Origin: Patescibacteria group bacterium
GTDB taxonomy: Bacteria > Patescibacteriota > Minisyncoccia > Phycocordibacterales > UBA2100
Assembly (NCBI GenBank): GCA_015491055.1
Contig: WFWP01000074.1
Span: forward strand, 1 to 9,161
Length of the DNA: 9,161 nucleotides
Direction of reading: 5' to 3'
Position numbers and translations under genes: made by a program. The notes beneath the pieces are model-generated. The model made no database searches. It was not told the DNA's origin and was given only the letters and a program-made list of their open reading frames with translations. Positions 1 through 6,456 of this stretch are shown here, one piece after another. Position 1 is the stretch's first letter; every line of letters begins with the position of its first letter.

Positions 1-1015
1 ATCTAAAGAAGAGCAAAAGATTTTGGATTCAATCGTGGTGCGTTCGGAAAATGATCCAAACAATCCCGAATTTACGCCGGATAACCCCAATTTCCCCGCA
101 ACTCCAACTTACAAAATTGAGGTACCAGGATTTTCAAATGTGTGGATTAAAGATGAAAGCTTCAATCCGACAGGCACGCACAAAGACCGCATGGCATGGG
201 AGATAGTTATTACATACAAACATTTCCTAACGGCCAAGAAATATACGAACACAAATCGCAAATTACCGTCCATGTCCATAATCTCATCAGGATCTTCCGC
301 GGTTGCAATACAACGATGGTTAAATAAATATGATTTACCGCATCTTAAAGTTCTGGTGGATATAAATATGAACAAAAACATAAACGAATATTTACATAAA
401 ATCGGTTGCGAAGTATATGAAACAGATTTAAGCAGGAAAGTTCTAAATTGGAAAGAAATTTTATTGTTGACACACAACAGTGACGGTTTTGATATAACAT
501 CAATGCACGCGCTGGACCCAACATTAACATTTTACGATTGGATGAGTTATGAAATAATAAATGAGTCTCCCGATTATTGTTTTGTACCCTTTGGTACGGG
601 AAATTTGTTTGAAAATATTTTAAATATAAACAAAAAAGAGGTTTCTTGCGCTGCTCACGACCCGAGATTTAAAGGAGATGTAAATAAATTGAGAAAATGT
701 AATTTTATAGGAGCAACCACTCATAACCCAAAAACCAAGGCGGACAAATTGTATTCTCCCCATTTACCGTTTACGCATTTTGATGAACAATGGATTAAAC
801 TGTATCGCTTTGCGGGTTTTTGCGGTTCAAAATCAAATGTATATGCTTTTAAAGAAAGTAACTTGAGCAAAGCCATGGAAATTGCCGAATCGCAAGGTGT
901 GGCATGTGAACCGTCAGGCATTGCAGGACTTGCCATGCTGTTGCAAATGAGCGAACAAATACCTTCTGACAGCAAAATTCTTATTGTCAATACCGGGAAA
1001 TTGAAATTTGAGTAA
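1..1015 (+). CDS. PLP-dependent fold-type II enzyme, 5'-partial (threonine synthase/dehydratase-like)
   Basis: This is the 3' part of a pyridoxal-phosphate enzyme of the tryptophan synthase beta/threonine synthase superfamily. The frame is open to the window edge (codons from base 2), so the true start probably lies upstream; a TTG at 23 is possible but there is no reason to prefer it. Numbering from that TTG, the PLP lysine is K54 in NPTGTHKDR, the phosphate loop is GTGN at 191-194, EPSGIAGLA at 296-304 is the usual C-terminal signature, and NTG at 323-325 supplies the residue facing the pyridine nitrogen. The motif that normally reads SxGN reads SSGSS at 88-92, so the Asn expected to contact the PLP hydroxyl is Ser. 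The substrate cannot be named: threonine synthase, threonine dehydratase and cysteine synthase relatives all remain possible. The downstream MurA-like gene begins 14 bp after the stop, so the two are probably one operon. The fold is confident; the reaction is not. Confidence 0.85.
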   Translation, partial: SKEEQKILDSIVVRSENDPNNPEFTPDNPNFPATPTYKIEVPGFSNVWIKDESFNPTGTHKDRMAWEIVITYKHFLTAKKYTNTNRKLPSMSIISSGSSAVAIQRWLNKYDLPHLKVLVDINMNKNINEYLHKIGCEVYETDLSRKVLNWKEILLLTHNSDGFDITSMHALDPTLTFYDWMSYEIINESPDYCFVPFGTGNLFENILNINKKEVSCAAHDPRFKGDVNKLRKCNFIGATTHNPKTKADKLYSPHLPFTHFDEQWIKLYRFAGFCGSKSNVYAFKESNLSKAMEIAESQGVACEPSGIAGLAMLLQMSEQIPSDSKILIVNTGKLKFE

Positions 1016-1029
1016 TATCATTATTTATT

Positions 1030-2361
1030 ATGACAGATTTCAGAATTAAAGGGGGGAGACGGTTGAGCGGAGAAATTTCTTGCAATACCTCAAAAAACGG
1101 CGCGATGGCTCTGGTTTGCGCATCGTTGTTAAATAAGGGTGTCACTACATTGCATGAAATACCTCGCATTGAAGAAATAAACCGTATGGTGGAAGTTTTG
1201 CGAAGCATAGGTGTTGAAATAACAGAAACCGTGAATAATTCGGATACGGGAGAGCAAATGACATTGCAAATACGAACACCTGAAAAATGGGATTTATCTT
1301 CAATAAATCAAGTATCCGCAAGCAGAATGAGGTCAACTTTAATGTTGATGGGGTCTTTAATTCATCATGTCGGCGACTTTAAACTCCCGCATGCCGGCGG
1401 ATGTCAAATGGGTACTCGCACCATTTCTGCGCATAAACATGGCTTGGAGGAATTGGGAGCAAATATCGCAATTCATGAAAACGAGTATTTGATAACCGCG
1501 AATGAATTAAAATCGGGTAAGGAGATTATAATGTATGAAGCGAGCGACACCGCAACAGTGAATTTATTGATAGCATCAGCTCTTATTCCGGGCAAAACCG
1601 TAATAAAATACGCCCCGCCAAATTATCAGGTGCAAGATGTTTGTTATTTTTTGCAAGCGCTTGGTGTAAATATAGATGGTATAGGTACGCATATTTTGAC
1701 AGTTTACGGCGTTGAAGAAATTAAAGCTGATATTGACTGGCACAATTCCGAGGATCCCATAGAGGCGATGTGCTTCATTACCACTGCGATTATGACCAAG
1801 TCTGATTTGACTGTAAAAAGATGCTCATTGAATTTTTTGGAAGTGGAATTGTTGAAATTGAAATATATGGGACTTAAATATGAAGCGCAAAGCAAGTATT
1901 TTGCGAAAAATGGCAAGACGGTCCTTGCGGATATAAAAATTTATGGAAAAGACAGTGTTTTGAGAGCCTTGGAAGACAAAATTCATTCTTTGCCATATCC
2001 GGGATTGAATGTTGATAATTTGCCGTTTTTTGCGCCTATAGCCACACAGGCGCAAGGAGTGACACTTATACACGATTGGATGTGGGAAAATAGGGCGATT
2101 TATTTTACCGAATTAACTAGACTTGGGGCGAACATGCGCTTGCTTGATCCTCACAGGATAGAAATTAAGGGTAAAACGGATTTGCGCGGAACTCAAGTGG
2201 TTTGCCCGCCCGCTTTAAGACCGGCGGTTATAGTGATGATAGCAATGCTTGGGGCCGAAGGTGAGAGCATATTGAGAAATGTGTATTCCATCAAGCGAGG
2301 ATATGATTCTTTGGCGGAGAGATTAAACGACATAGGCGCGGAGATAGAAGTTATGGCGTAG
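1030..2361 (+). CDS. murA: MurA-family enolpyruvyl transferase (UDP-N-acetylglucosamine 1-carboxyvinyltransferase, divergent)
   Basis: MurA transfers enolpyruvate from PEP to UDP-GlcNAc, the first committed step of peptidoglycan synthesis, in the cytoplasm. At 443 aa the length is slightly above the roughly 420 usual for the family. Visible landmarks are K22-N23 (the active-site Lys-Asn of the SGAKN motif, here TSKN), R101 in RMRST, the PEP-reactive cysteine C125 in GGCQMGTR with R130, D329 in PGLNVDN (the catalytic Asp of PGFPTD in E. coli), and R397 in ALRPA. The conserved end RGYDSLAERLNDIGAEIE is present. The ATG at 1030 is chosen because K22 falls where expected; no Shine-Dalgarno precedes it. 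Several normally strict motifs are altered: GARPVDLH reads GTRTISAH, and DLRASA reads ALRPAV. Because C125 is retained, fosfomycin sensitivity would be expected of a true MurA. The enzyme could instead be a MurA paralogue with another acceptor. Family assignment is firm; the precise substrate is less so. Confidence 0.88.
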   Translation: MTDFRIKGGRRLSGEISCNTSKNGAMALVCASLLNKGVTTLHEIPRIEEINRMVEVLRSIGVEITETVNNSDTGEQMTLQIRTPEKWDLSSINQVSASRMRSTLMLMGSLIHHVGDFKLPHAGGCQMGTRTISAHKHGLEELGANIAIHENEYLITANELKSGKEIIMYEASDTATVNLLIASALIPGKTVIKYAPPNYQVQDVCYFLQALGVNIDGIGTHILTVYGVEEIKADIDWHNSEDPIEAMCFITTAIMTKSDLTVKRCSLNFLEVELLKLKYMGLKYEAQSKYFAKNGKTVLADIKIYGKDSVLRALEDKIHSLPYPGLNVDNLPFFAPIATQAQGVTLIHDWMWENRAIYFTELTRLGANMRLLDPHRIEIKGKTDLRGTQVVCPPALRPAVIVMIAMLGAEGESILRNVYSIKRGYDSLAERLNDIGAEIEVMA

Positions 2362-2706
2362 TGTTTTACCAATGAAGCATTTGTTTGATATCAAATACAC
2401 GGCACACCGTAATCTGCAAAACCCATCACATACAAGCATTATTAACGAAATCAGTATAAGAAACTCAAATTTTTTTGTAGATATAATCACACGATCCGGC
2501 CGTGCAATGACAAACAATATAAGGCAATTGATATCGTATGATGGGTGTTGTATATTTTTATGTTATATTAAATTACACTCTGGAATTCACAAGAAATATT
2601 TTTATTTACACTCTCAAAGAATGCGAGTGGAGATTTAATCATAGACAAGATGATATCTGTAGGATATTATTAAGAGAGTTTAGGAAAAATCCTTTAAGGT
2701 TTCAGT

Positions 2707-2728
2707 GGTTCTAGATTTATCTAGACCC
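2707..2728. repeat. Inverted repeat / short hairpin upstream of Tat-signal gene
   Basis: The arms ggttctagat (2707-2716) and atctagaccc (2719-2728) pair over 7 bp around a 2-base centre, then after one mismatch by two more G-C pairs. No T-run follows, so a terminator is not supported. It lies 26 bp upstream of the ATG at 2755 and abuts the next palindrome, so it may form part of an operator or leader structure. Confidence 0.45.
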
Positions 2729-2746
2729 TATGTTATTAATAACATA
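2729..2746. promoter_or_regulatory. 18-bp perfect palindrome, candidate operator
   Basis: The sequence tatgttattaataacata is its own reverse complement and ends 8 bp before the ATG at 2755. It contains TGTTATTAA, which resembles an extended -10 element (TGn plus 4 of 6 matches to TATAAT), but no -35 box is evident. A dimeric regulator binding here would cover the likely promoter or start region of the Tat-signal gene. That role is inferred only from symmetry and position. Confidence 0.4.
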
Positions 2747-2754
2747 AATTGATT

Positions 2755-3846
2755 ATGAGTAAAGAAATAACCAGACGTGATGCGTTGGGAAAAATCGGCG
2801 GAGGAATGGCGGCGCTGGCAATGTCAGCGACAAACATTCCCGGTGTATCAACAGATCCCGCGGAAGCTGCCACCATGCATGAATATGTTCATGCGCGTTC
2901 TTTTATAAAACATTTTCGCACACCGGAAGGAGTTTATGATATTCAATTATATATTCCTAAGGAGGATCGCTTCATTTCAATCGGTAAACTTAACACGGAA
3001 GTTGACTACAAAATGTTGGAAGATTACGAGGTAACTCCCGTACTTGATACTCTTGGATTTGAATCCGCGCTTGAGTTTGCAAAAGAACATAATAAGATAT
3101 TTCATGGTCGCAAGGAGTTTGCTAAAGAATACTTGCTTCAAACAGCGCGATTTGTAGACGAAGCGCATTCCAAAGGTATAGATATCCGTCGTGGAAATAA
3201 ACAGTTCATAAATCTACGTACTGCGTTGCTTATTTGGGTTTCTTACCAAAATTTAAAGCAGGATATTGACAAGCAGTTTACATTGGGAAGGTATACGTTT
3301 GATACAGAAGAGGTAATGAAAAGACTTTATATGTCAAAAGCAATGATCCGGAAACTGTTGTTTACCCCCGTAGAAGGGATAAACTTACATCTTATCATGA
3401 ACTCAATTCCCAACTTCAAACCGCTTAAAAGTCCCATATCAATAGAAAGTGCCAATTCGTTCTTGGAGCCATTTAACGAAGTTAAAGTGTTACAAGGTAA
3501 GCATAATTCATCAGTCTATGATGAGGCACATGTCGTAACACTTATAAGACAACTAAGTGACCATTACATAGTTAGAGATTCCACCGTACTGCAACATTTC
3601 TTGAAAACACACGAAGCTGGAAAAGAGTTTAATAAGCTCAAGACTATGGCATTTAATGTAGGTGAAAGATTACAGGATGACGGTCAGTATGATCATATAA
3701 TATCTTCAGATGTGCCTTACAGACAAGAAACTATCGATTTACTTAATGAAATTAGAGAAAAGTTTGGAAATAACATAGGTTATGATGCGTATCGTGAAAA
3801 ATTGGGATTATTGGGAGCCATCATGCCTCTTTACTATGGTAATTAG
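2755..3846 (+). CDS. Tat-signal-bearing exported protein of unknown function
   Basis: I do not recognise this 363-aa protein. The N-terminus carries a twin-arginine signal: TRRDALGK at 6-13, a weakly hydrophobic glycine- and alanine-rich stretch at about 14-30, and a plausible AxA cleavage site AEA at 36-38. This suggests export of a folded protein of about 325 residues across the membrane. After a short beta-like segment (about 58-80), the mature part looks mostly alpha-helical and charged. It contains no cysteine at all and a single tryptophan (W161), with no transmembrane segment after the signal. The ATG at 2755 is preferred to a TTG two codons upstream because it is the standard start and places RR at residues 7-8. 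No Shine-Dalgarno is present. The gene stands alone, with about 390 and 410 bp of non-coding DNA on either side, so neighbours give no functional clue. Coding status is confident; function is unknown. Confidence 0.85.
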   Translation: MSKEITRRDALGKIGGGMAALAMSATNIPGVSTDPAEAATMHEYVHARSFIKHFRTPEGVYDIQLYIPKEDRFISIGKLNTEVDYKMLEDYEVTPVLDTLGFESALEFAKEHNKIFHGRKEFAKEYLLQTARFVDEAHSKGIDIRRGNKQFINLRTALLIWVSYQNLKQDIDKQFTLGRYTFDTEEVMKRLYMSKAMIRKLLFTPVEGINLHLIMNSIPNFKPLKSPISIESANSFLEPFNEVKVLQGKHNSSVYDEAHVVTLIRQLSDHYIVRDSTVLQHFLKTHEAGKEFNKLKTMAFNVGERLQDDGQYDHIISSDVPYRQETIDLLNEIREKFGNNIGYDAYREKLGLLGAIMPLYYGN

Positions 3847-3858
3847 TCATAGATAACT

Positions 3859-3879
3859 TTAAGTATGTTATATGCTTAA
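3859..3879 (+). repeat. Hairpin just after the Tat-signal gene
   Basis: ttaagtat (3859-3866) and atgcttaa (3872-3879) can pair over 8 positions with one T-G wobble around a 5-base loop, starting 12 bp after the stop codon. No T-run follows, so it could at best protect a 3' end or be a weak terminator. AT-rich DNA makes chance occurrence plausible. Confidence 0.3.
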
Positions 3880-3917
3880 CGTAACATTACATAACCAAGG
3901 TGCCTCCCATTAAATGG

Positions 3918-3937
3918 TTTTGTGTAATCATACAAAA
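3918..3937. repeat. Hairpin ttttgtgt / atacaaaa
   Basis: Arms 3918-3925 and 3930-3937 pair over 8 positions with one G-T wobble and a 4-base loop. The stem ends in four A-T pairs, giving an A-run before and T-run after on the minus strand and the reverse on plus, but it is not a clear intrinsic terminator in either direction. Confidence 0.3.
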
Positions 3938-4128
3938 ATCAATTGTGTTGTGTTTATGTGACACTTTTTACAAGTCATTAAAATAGTGTTAACATAACGC
4001 CATGTGAAGTATTTGCCTGTCGGTTGATTATTCGGGCGCGGTTCGTTATGGATAAAAACAAACGGTTACCGAAATGATACTGTATAGATACTGATTATGG
4101 CTACCATTCGTTCTCAATTTTCCGATTC

Positions 4129-4157
4129 TTGTACTCATGGCATATAATTGGTATTAT
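4129..4157 (+). promoter_or_regulatory. Candidate pnp promoter
   Basis: TTGTAC (4129-4134, 3 of 6 matches to the -35 consensus) is followed after exactly 17 bp by TATTAT (4152-4157, 5 of 6 to the -10). Transcription would begin near 4164 and give a leader of about 90 nt containing the hairpin at 4179-4236. A rival perfect TATAAT at 4143-4148 has only a poor -35 (ttccga, 4120-4125). Which box is used cannot be decided from the sequence. Confidence 0.3.
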
Positions 4158-4178
4158 TGTACGCATATTATCAATTTT

Positions 4179-4236
4179 GAGTTTGCGGATACAGCATTGA
4201 AGGTTTTTAACTTTCAGTTCTGAATTCCGCAAACTC
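4179..4236 (+). promoter_or_regulatory. Long imperfect hairpin in the pnp leader
   Basis: The arms gagtttgcgga (4179-4189) and tccgcaaactc (4226-4236) are perfect 11-bp inverted repeats. Inside them cag (4192-4194) pairs with ctg (4220-4222), and 4196-4204 pairs with 4210-4218 over 9 positions (two G-U) around a 5-base loop, giving about 23 pairs in 58 nt. The stem ends 18 bp before the pnp ATG. Enterobacterial pnp is autoregulated through a leader stem cut by RNase III and then attacked by PNPase; the similar architecture suggests an analogous control here, which is inference. A terminator for upstream transcription is an alternative, but the following sequence is only moderately T-rich. Confidence 0.6.
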
Positions 4237-4254
4237 CGTTAATTTGTTTGTCTT

Positions 4255-6408
4255 ATGCAGGAATTTCCCGAGTCTATTGTGCTTCATGAATACAATATTG
4301 AAGTGGGAGGCAAAAAGCTTGTGGCTCAATTCACAAATCTGACCGATCAAGCGAACGGGTCTGTTATAGTCCGTTACGGAAATACCGCAGTGTTGGTCAC
4401 CGCGGTTATGGGTAAAGAAAAAGAGGGGCAAAGTTGGTTTCCTCTTTCGGTTGAATTTGAAGAAAAATTTTACGCGGCGGGAGCGATTCTTGGTGGAAGA
4501 TTTCGAAAAAAAGAAGGTATGCCGAGTGAAGAGGCGGTTTTGAGCGCGCGGGTTATAGATCGTACAATTCGCCCGCTTTTTGATCAAAGATTGAGAAGAG
4601 ATGTGCAAGTTATAGCAACCGTACTTGCAATTGACGAGGAGGATCCCGATGTTTTGGGAATTATTGGCGCAAGTTTGGCGTTAGGAACAAGCGATATCCC
4701 TTGGAGCGGTCCGGTAAGTGCTGTTCGCATAGGTAAGACAAACAATGGCAATGATTTTATAATTAACCCCGCATATTCTCAAAGAACAGATGAAAACGAA
4801 TATTTGGATTTATTGGCATGCGGAAAAGACGGGAACATAAATATGATTGAGGTGGGCGCAAAAGAAATTCCCGAAGAGGAGTTAGGGTTGGCTCTTGATT
4901 TGGCGGTTCAAGAGCACAACAAATTGCAAGAATGGCAAAATAAAATTATCGCGGAAATCGGGAAGAAAAAGGTTGAGGTTGAGTTACCTTCACCAAGCGA
5001 AGAGTTGAAGCGATATTTTGAAGAAAATATCGCTCCTAAAATGAGCGAGTATGTTTTCGGAGATAAAGGAGCTTATACTTTGAAGGAAATTTGGATGGAT
5101 ATGATTGCAAAGCACGACACATTGCACGAACAAAAACAAGACGCGGATGATTATTTTGAAACGCAGGTTGACGAATATGTACACAAAGAGGCCTTGGATA
5201 ACAATCGCAGGCAAGACGGACGCGCCATGGACGAATTGCGTCCTTTGTATGCGCAGGCGGGAGGGTTTTCTCCCGTTATTCATGGAGTGGGAATTTTTTA
5301 TCGTGGCGGTACTCATATTTTCAGCGCCCTTACTCTCGGAGGACCGGAAGATGCTCAACTGGTAGATACCATTGAAACCCAAGACGGATCAAAGCGATAT
5401 ATGCATCATTACAATTTTCCTCCGTTTTCCGTGGGTGAAACGGGAAGAGTGGGAGGATTTAACAGGCGAATGATAGGTCATGGAGCGCTTGCGGAGAAAG
5501 CGTTGGTACCGGTATTGCCGAGTCAAGACGAGTTTCCTTATACAATACGAATAGTTAGCGAGACCATGGCAAGCAACGGGTCCAGTTCTCAGGCAAGTAT
5601 ATGCGCTTCAAGTTTGGCGCTTATGGATGCCGGTGTTCCGATTAAAAAGCCGGTTGCCGGTATAGCCATGGGTATGATGAGCGAAGGAATACCGGGCGAG
5701 CCGAATTATCGCTACAAAATCTTGACCGATATACAAGGACCGGAAGATCATTTCGGTGATATGGATTTTAAAGTGGCGGGCACTGTTGACGGTATAACTG
5801 CTGTGCAAATGGATGTAAAGGTAGATGGTGTGCCCACATATGTTTTAAAGGAGGGGATTGAACAAGCGCGCAAAGCTAGAATGCAGATTCTTGAAGTTAT
5901 GAAGAAGGCCATTGACAAACCAAGGAGTGATATAAATCCGCGCGCTCCCAAGATTGTATCAATGAAGATTGATGAAGATCAGATAGGTCTTGTGATAGGG
6001 AAAGGTGGCGAGACTATAAATGACATAAAAGATAAAACGGGAGTAGACGGTATAACGATAGAAGATGATGGAACCGTGTACATTACCGGAAAAAACGGTT
6101 CCGCGAACGATGCATTAAGGCGCATTGAAGAATTGACCAGAAAATATGAAGTGGGAGATAAATTCAATAATGCTCGCATTGTAAGGATATTGGATTTCGG
6201 CGCAATTGTGGAGATAGCGCCGGGAATTGATGGAATGGTGCATATATCAGAAATAGCGCCGTTTAGAGTGGGTAAGATATCTGATGTTTTAAGTGTGGGT
6301 CAGACGGTGCCGGTGGTTATTACAAAAATAATTGAAGACAGAGGTAAACAAAAGATAGATCTTTCCATAAAGCGTGCAGACCCTCACTTTATAAAGGAAG
6401 CGAAATAA
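4255..6408 (+). CDS. pnp: Polyribonucleotide nucleotidyltransferase (PNPase)
   Basis: PNPase degrades RNA 3' to 5' by phosphorolysis, usually as a trimeric ring in the cytoplasm. The 717-aa protein has the full family layout: a first RNase PH core (about 13-145, with RPLFDQRLRRDVQVIATVLA), an alpha-helical linker domain (about 150-310), a second catalytic RNase PH core (from R318, RRQDGR), a KH domain with the GKGG loop at 582-585, and an S1 domain at about 632-705. Catalytic residues are in place: the phosphate-binding SNGSSS at 440-445 and D498, D504 and K506 in EDHFGDMDFK, matching E. coli D486, D492 and K494. The usual RGET of the second core reads RGGT at 350-353. The protein ends about ten residues after the S1 domain, without the acidic tail seen in some homologues. 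The ATG at 4255 has no Shine-Dalgarno. A strong leader hairpin precedes it, and the next gene follows 36 bp later. Confidence 0.97.
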   Translation: MQEFPESIVLHEYNIEVGGKKLVAQFTNLTDQANGSVIVRYGNTAVLVTAVMGKEKEGQSWFPLSVEFEEKFYAAGAILGGRFRKKEGMPSEEAVLSARVIDRTIRPLFDQRLRRDVQVIATVLAIDEEDPDVLGIIGASLALGTSDIPWSGPVSAVRIGKTNNGNDFIINPAYSQRTDENEYLDLLACGKDGNINMIEVGAKEIPEEELGLALDLAVQEHNKLQEWQNKIIAEIGKKKVEVELPSPSEELKRYFEENIAPKMSEYVFGDKGAYTLKEIWMDMIAKHDTLHEQKQDADDYFETQVDEYVHKEALDNNRRQDGRAMDELRPLYAQAGGFSPVIHGVGIFYRGGTHIFSALTLGGPEDAQLVDTIETQDGSKRYMHHYNFPPFSVGETGRVGGFNRRMIGHGALAEKALVPVLPSQDEFPYTIRIVSETMASNGSSSQASICASSLALMDAGVPIKKPVAGIAMGMMSEGIPGEPNYRYKILTDIQGPEDHFGDMDFKVAGTVDGITAVQMDVKVDGVPTYVLKEGIEQARKARMQILEVMKKAIDKPRSDINPRAPKIVSMKIDEDQIGLVIGKGGETINDIKDKTGVDGITIEDDGTVYITGKNGSANDALRRIEELTRKYEVGDKFNNARIVRILDFGAIVEIAPGIDGMVHISEIAPFRVGKISDVLSVGQTVPVVITKIIEDRGKQKIDLSIKRADPHFIKEAK

Positions 6409-6409
6409 A

Positions 6410-6456
6410 ATCACCGTTTATATATTGTGTTATAATCCCTTTTTATGAGCGGTGAT
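6410..6456 (+). repeat. Inverted repeat enclosing promoter and start codon of the membrane-protein gene
   Basis: atcaccg (6410-6416) and cggtgat (6450-6456) are perfect 7-bp inverted repeats. In RNA the pairing extends inward to 6422/6444 (13 pairs including two G-U), which puts the AUG at 6445-6447 inside the stem. Only a read-through transcript from pnp would contain both arms; a transcript from the local promoter would lack the left one. The regulatory reading is inference. Confidence 0.4.
6428..6436 (+). promoter_or_regulatory. Extended -10 promoter of the membrane-protein gene (probable leaderless start)
   Basis: TGTTATAAT is a perfect extended -10 element (TGn plus TATAAT at 6431-6436). 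No good -35 exists at the proper distance, as expected for extended -10 promoters. The box ends 8 bp before the ATG at 6445, so transcription should begin within about 2 nt of the start codon and no room remains for a ribosome binding site. Confidence 0.55.

Larger units (their letters stand above)
2362..2754. other. Non-coding stretch between murA-like gene and Tat-signal gene
   Basis: About 390 bp without a convincing gene. It holds a perfect 12-bp palindrome tttgatatcaaa at 2384-2395, a 9-bp direct repeat ttacactct at 2573-2581 and 2606-2614 (33 bp apart), an AT-rich hairpin at 2707-2728 and an 18-bp palindrome at 2729-2746 just before the next gene. An 88-codon open frame at 2372-2638 is present but looks like chance. 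I see no tRNA or U-tract terminator here. Confidence 0.6.
3847..4254. other. Non-coding stretch and leader region upstream of pnp
   Basis: About 400 bp with no credible gene on either strand. Beyond the hairpins listed separately, it contains the direct repeat gatactg at 4076-4082 and 4087-4093 (11-bp period) and ttgtac(t/g)cat at 4129-4138 and 4157-4166. Its last 100 bp hold the likely pnp promoter and leader. I looked for tRNA-like arms around the GC-richer patch at 4015-4070 and found none. Confidence 0.6.

Noticed and set aside
984..1029. Promoter for the murA-like gene (TTGTCA at 984-989 or TTGAAA at 1001-1006)
   Set aside because: Neither -35-like box has a good -10 at 16-18 bp; the best pairings would start transcription inside the gene or need a 23-bp spacer. 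Co-transcription from upstream is simpler.
2372..2638. 88-codon open frame after the murA-like gene
   Set aside because: It has no recognisable motif, very few acidic residues, excess His and Cys compared with its neighbours, no promoter or ribosome site, and lies over palindromic non-coding DNA. It looks like a chance open frame, though a small lineage-specific protein cannot be fully excluded.
4015..4070. Possible tRNA or small structured RNA in the GC-richer patch upstream of pnp
   Set aside because: There is a ggttcg string, but the T-loop consensus does not continue and no acceptor or anticodon arms can be paired around it. Only the short palindrome cggttaccg is present.
5105..5365. 86-codon plus-strand frame within pnp
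   Set aside because: It lies entirely inside the well-conserved pnp coding sequence in another frame and its composition is not protein-like.
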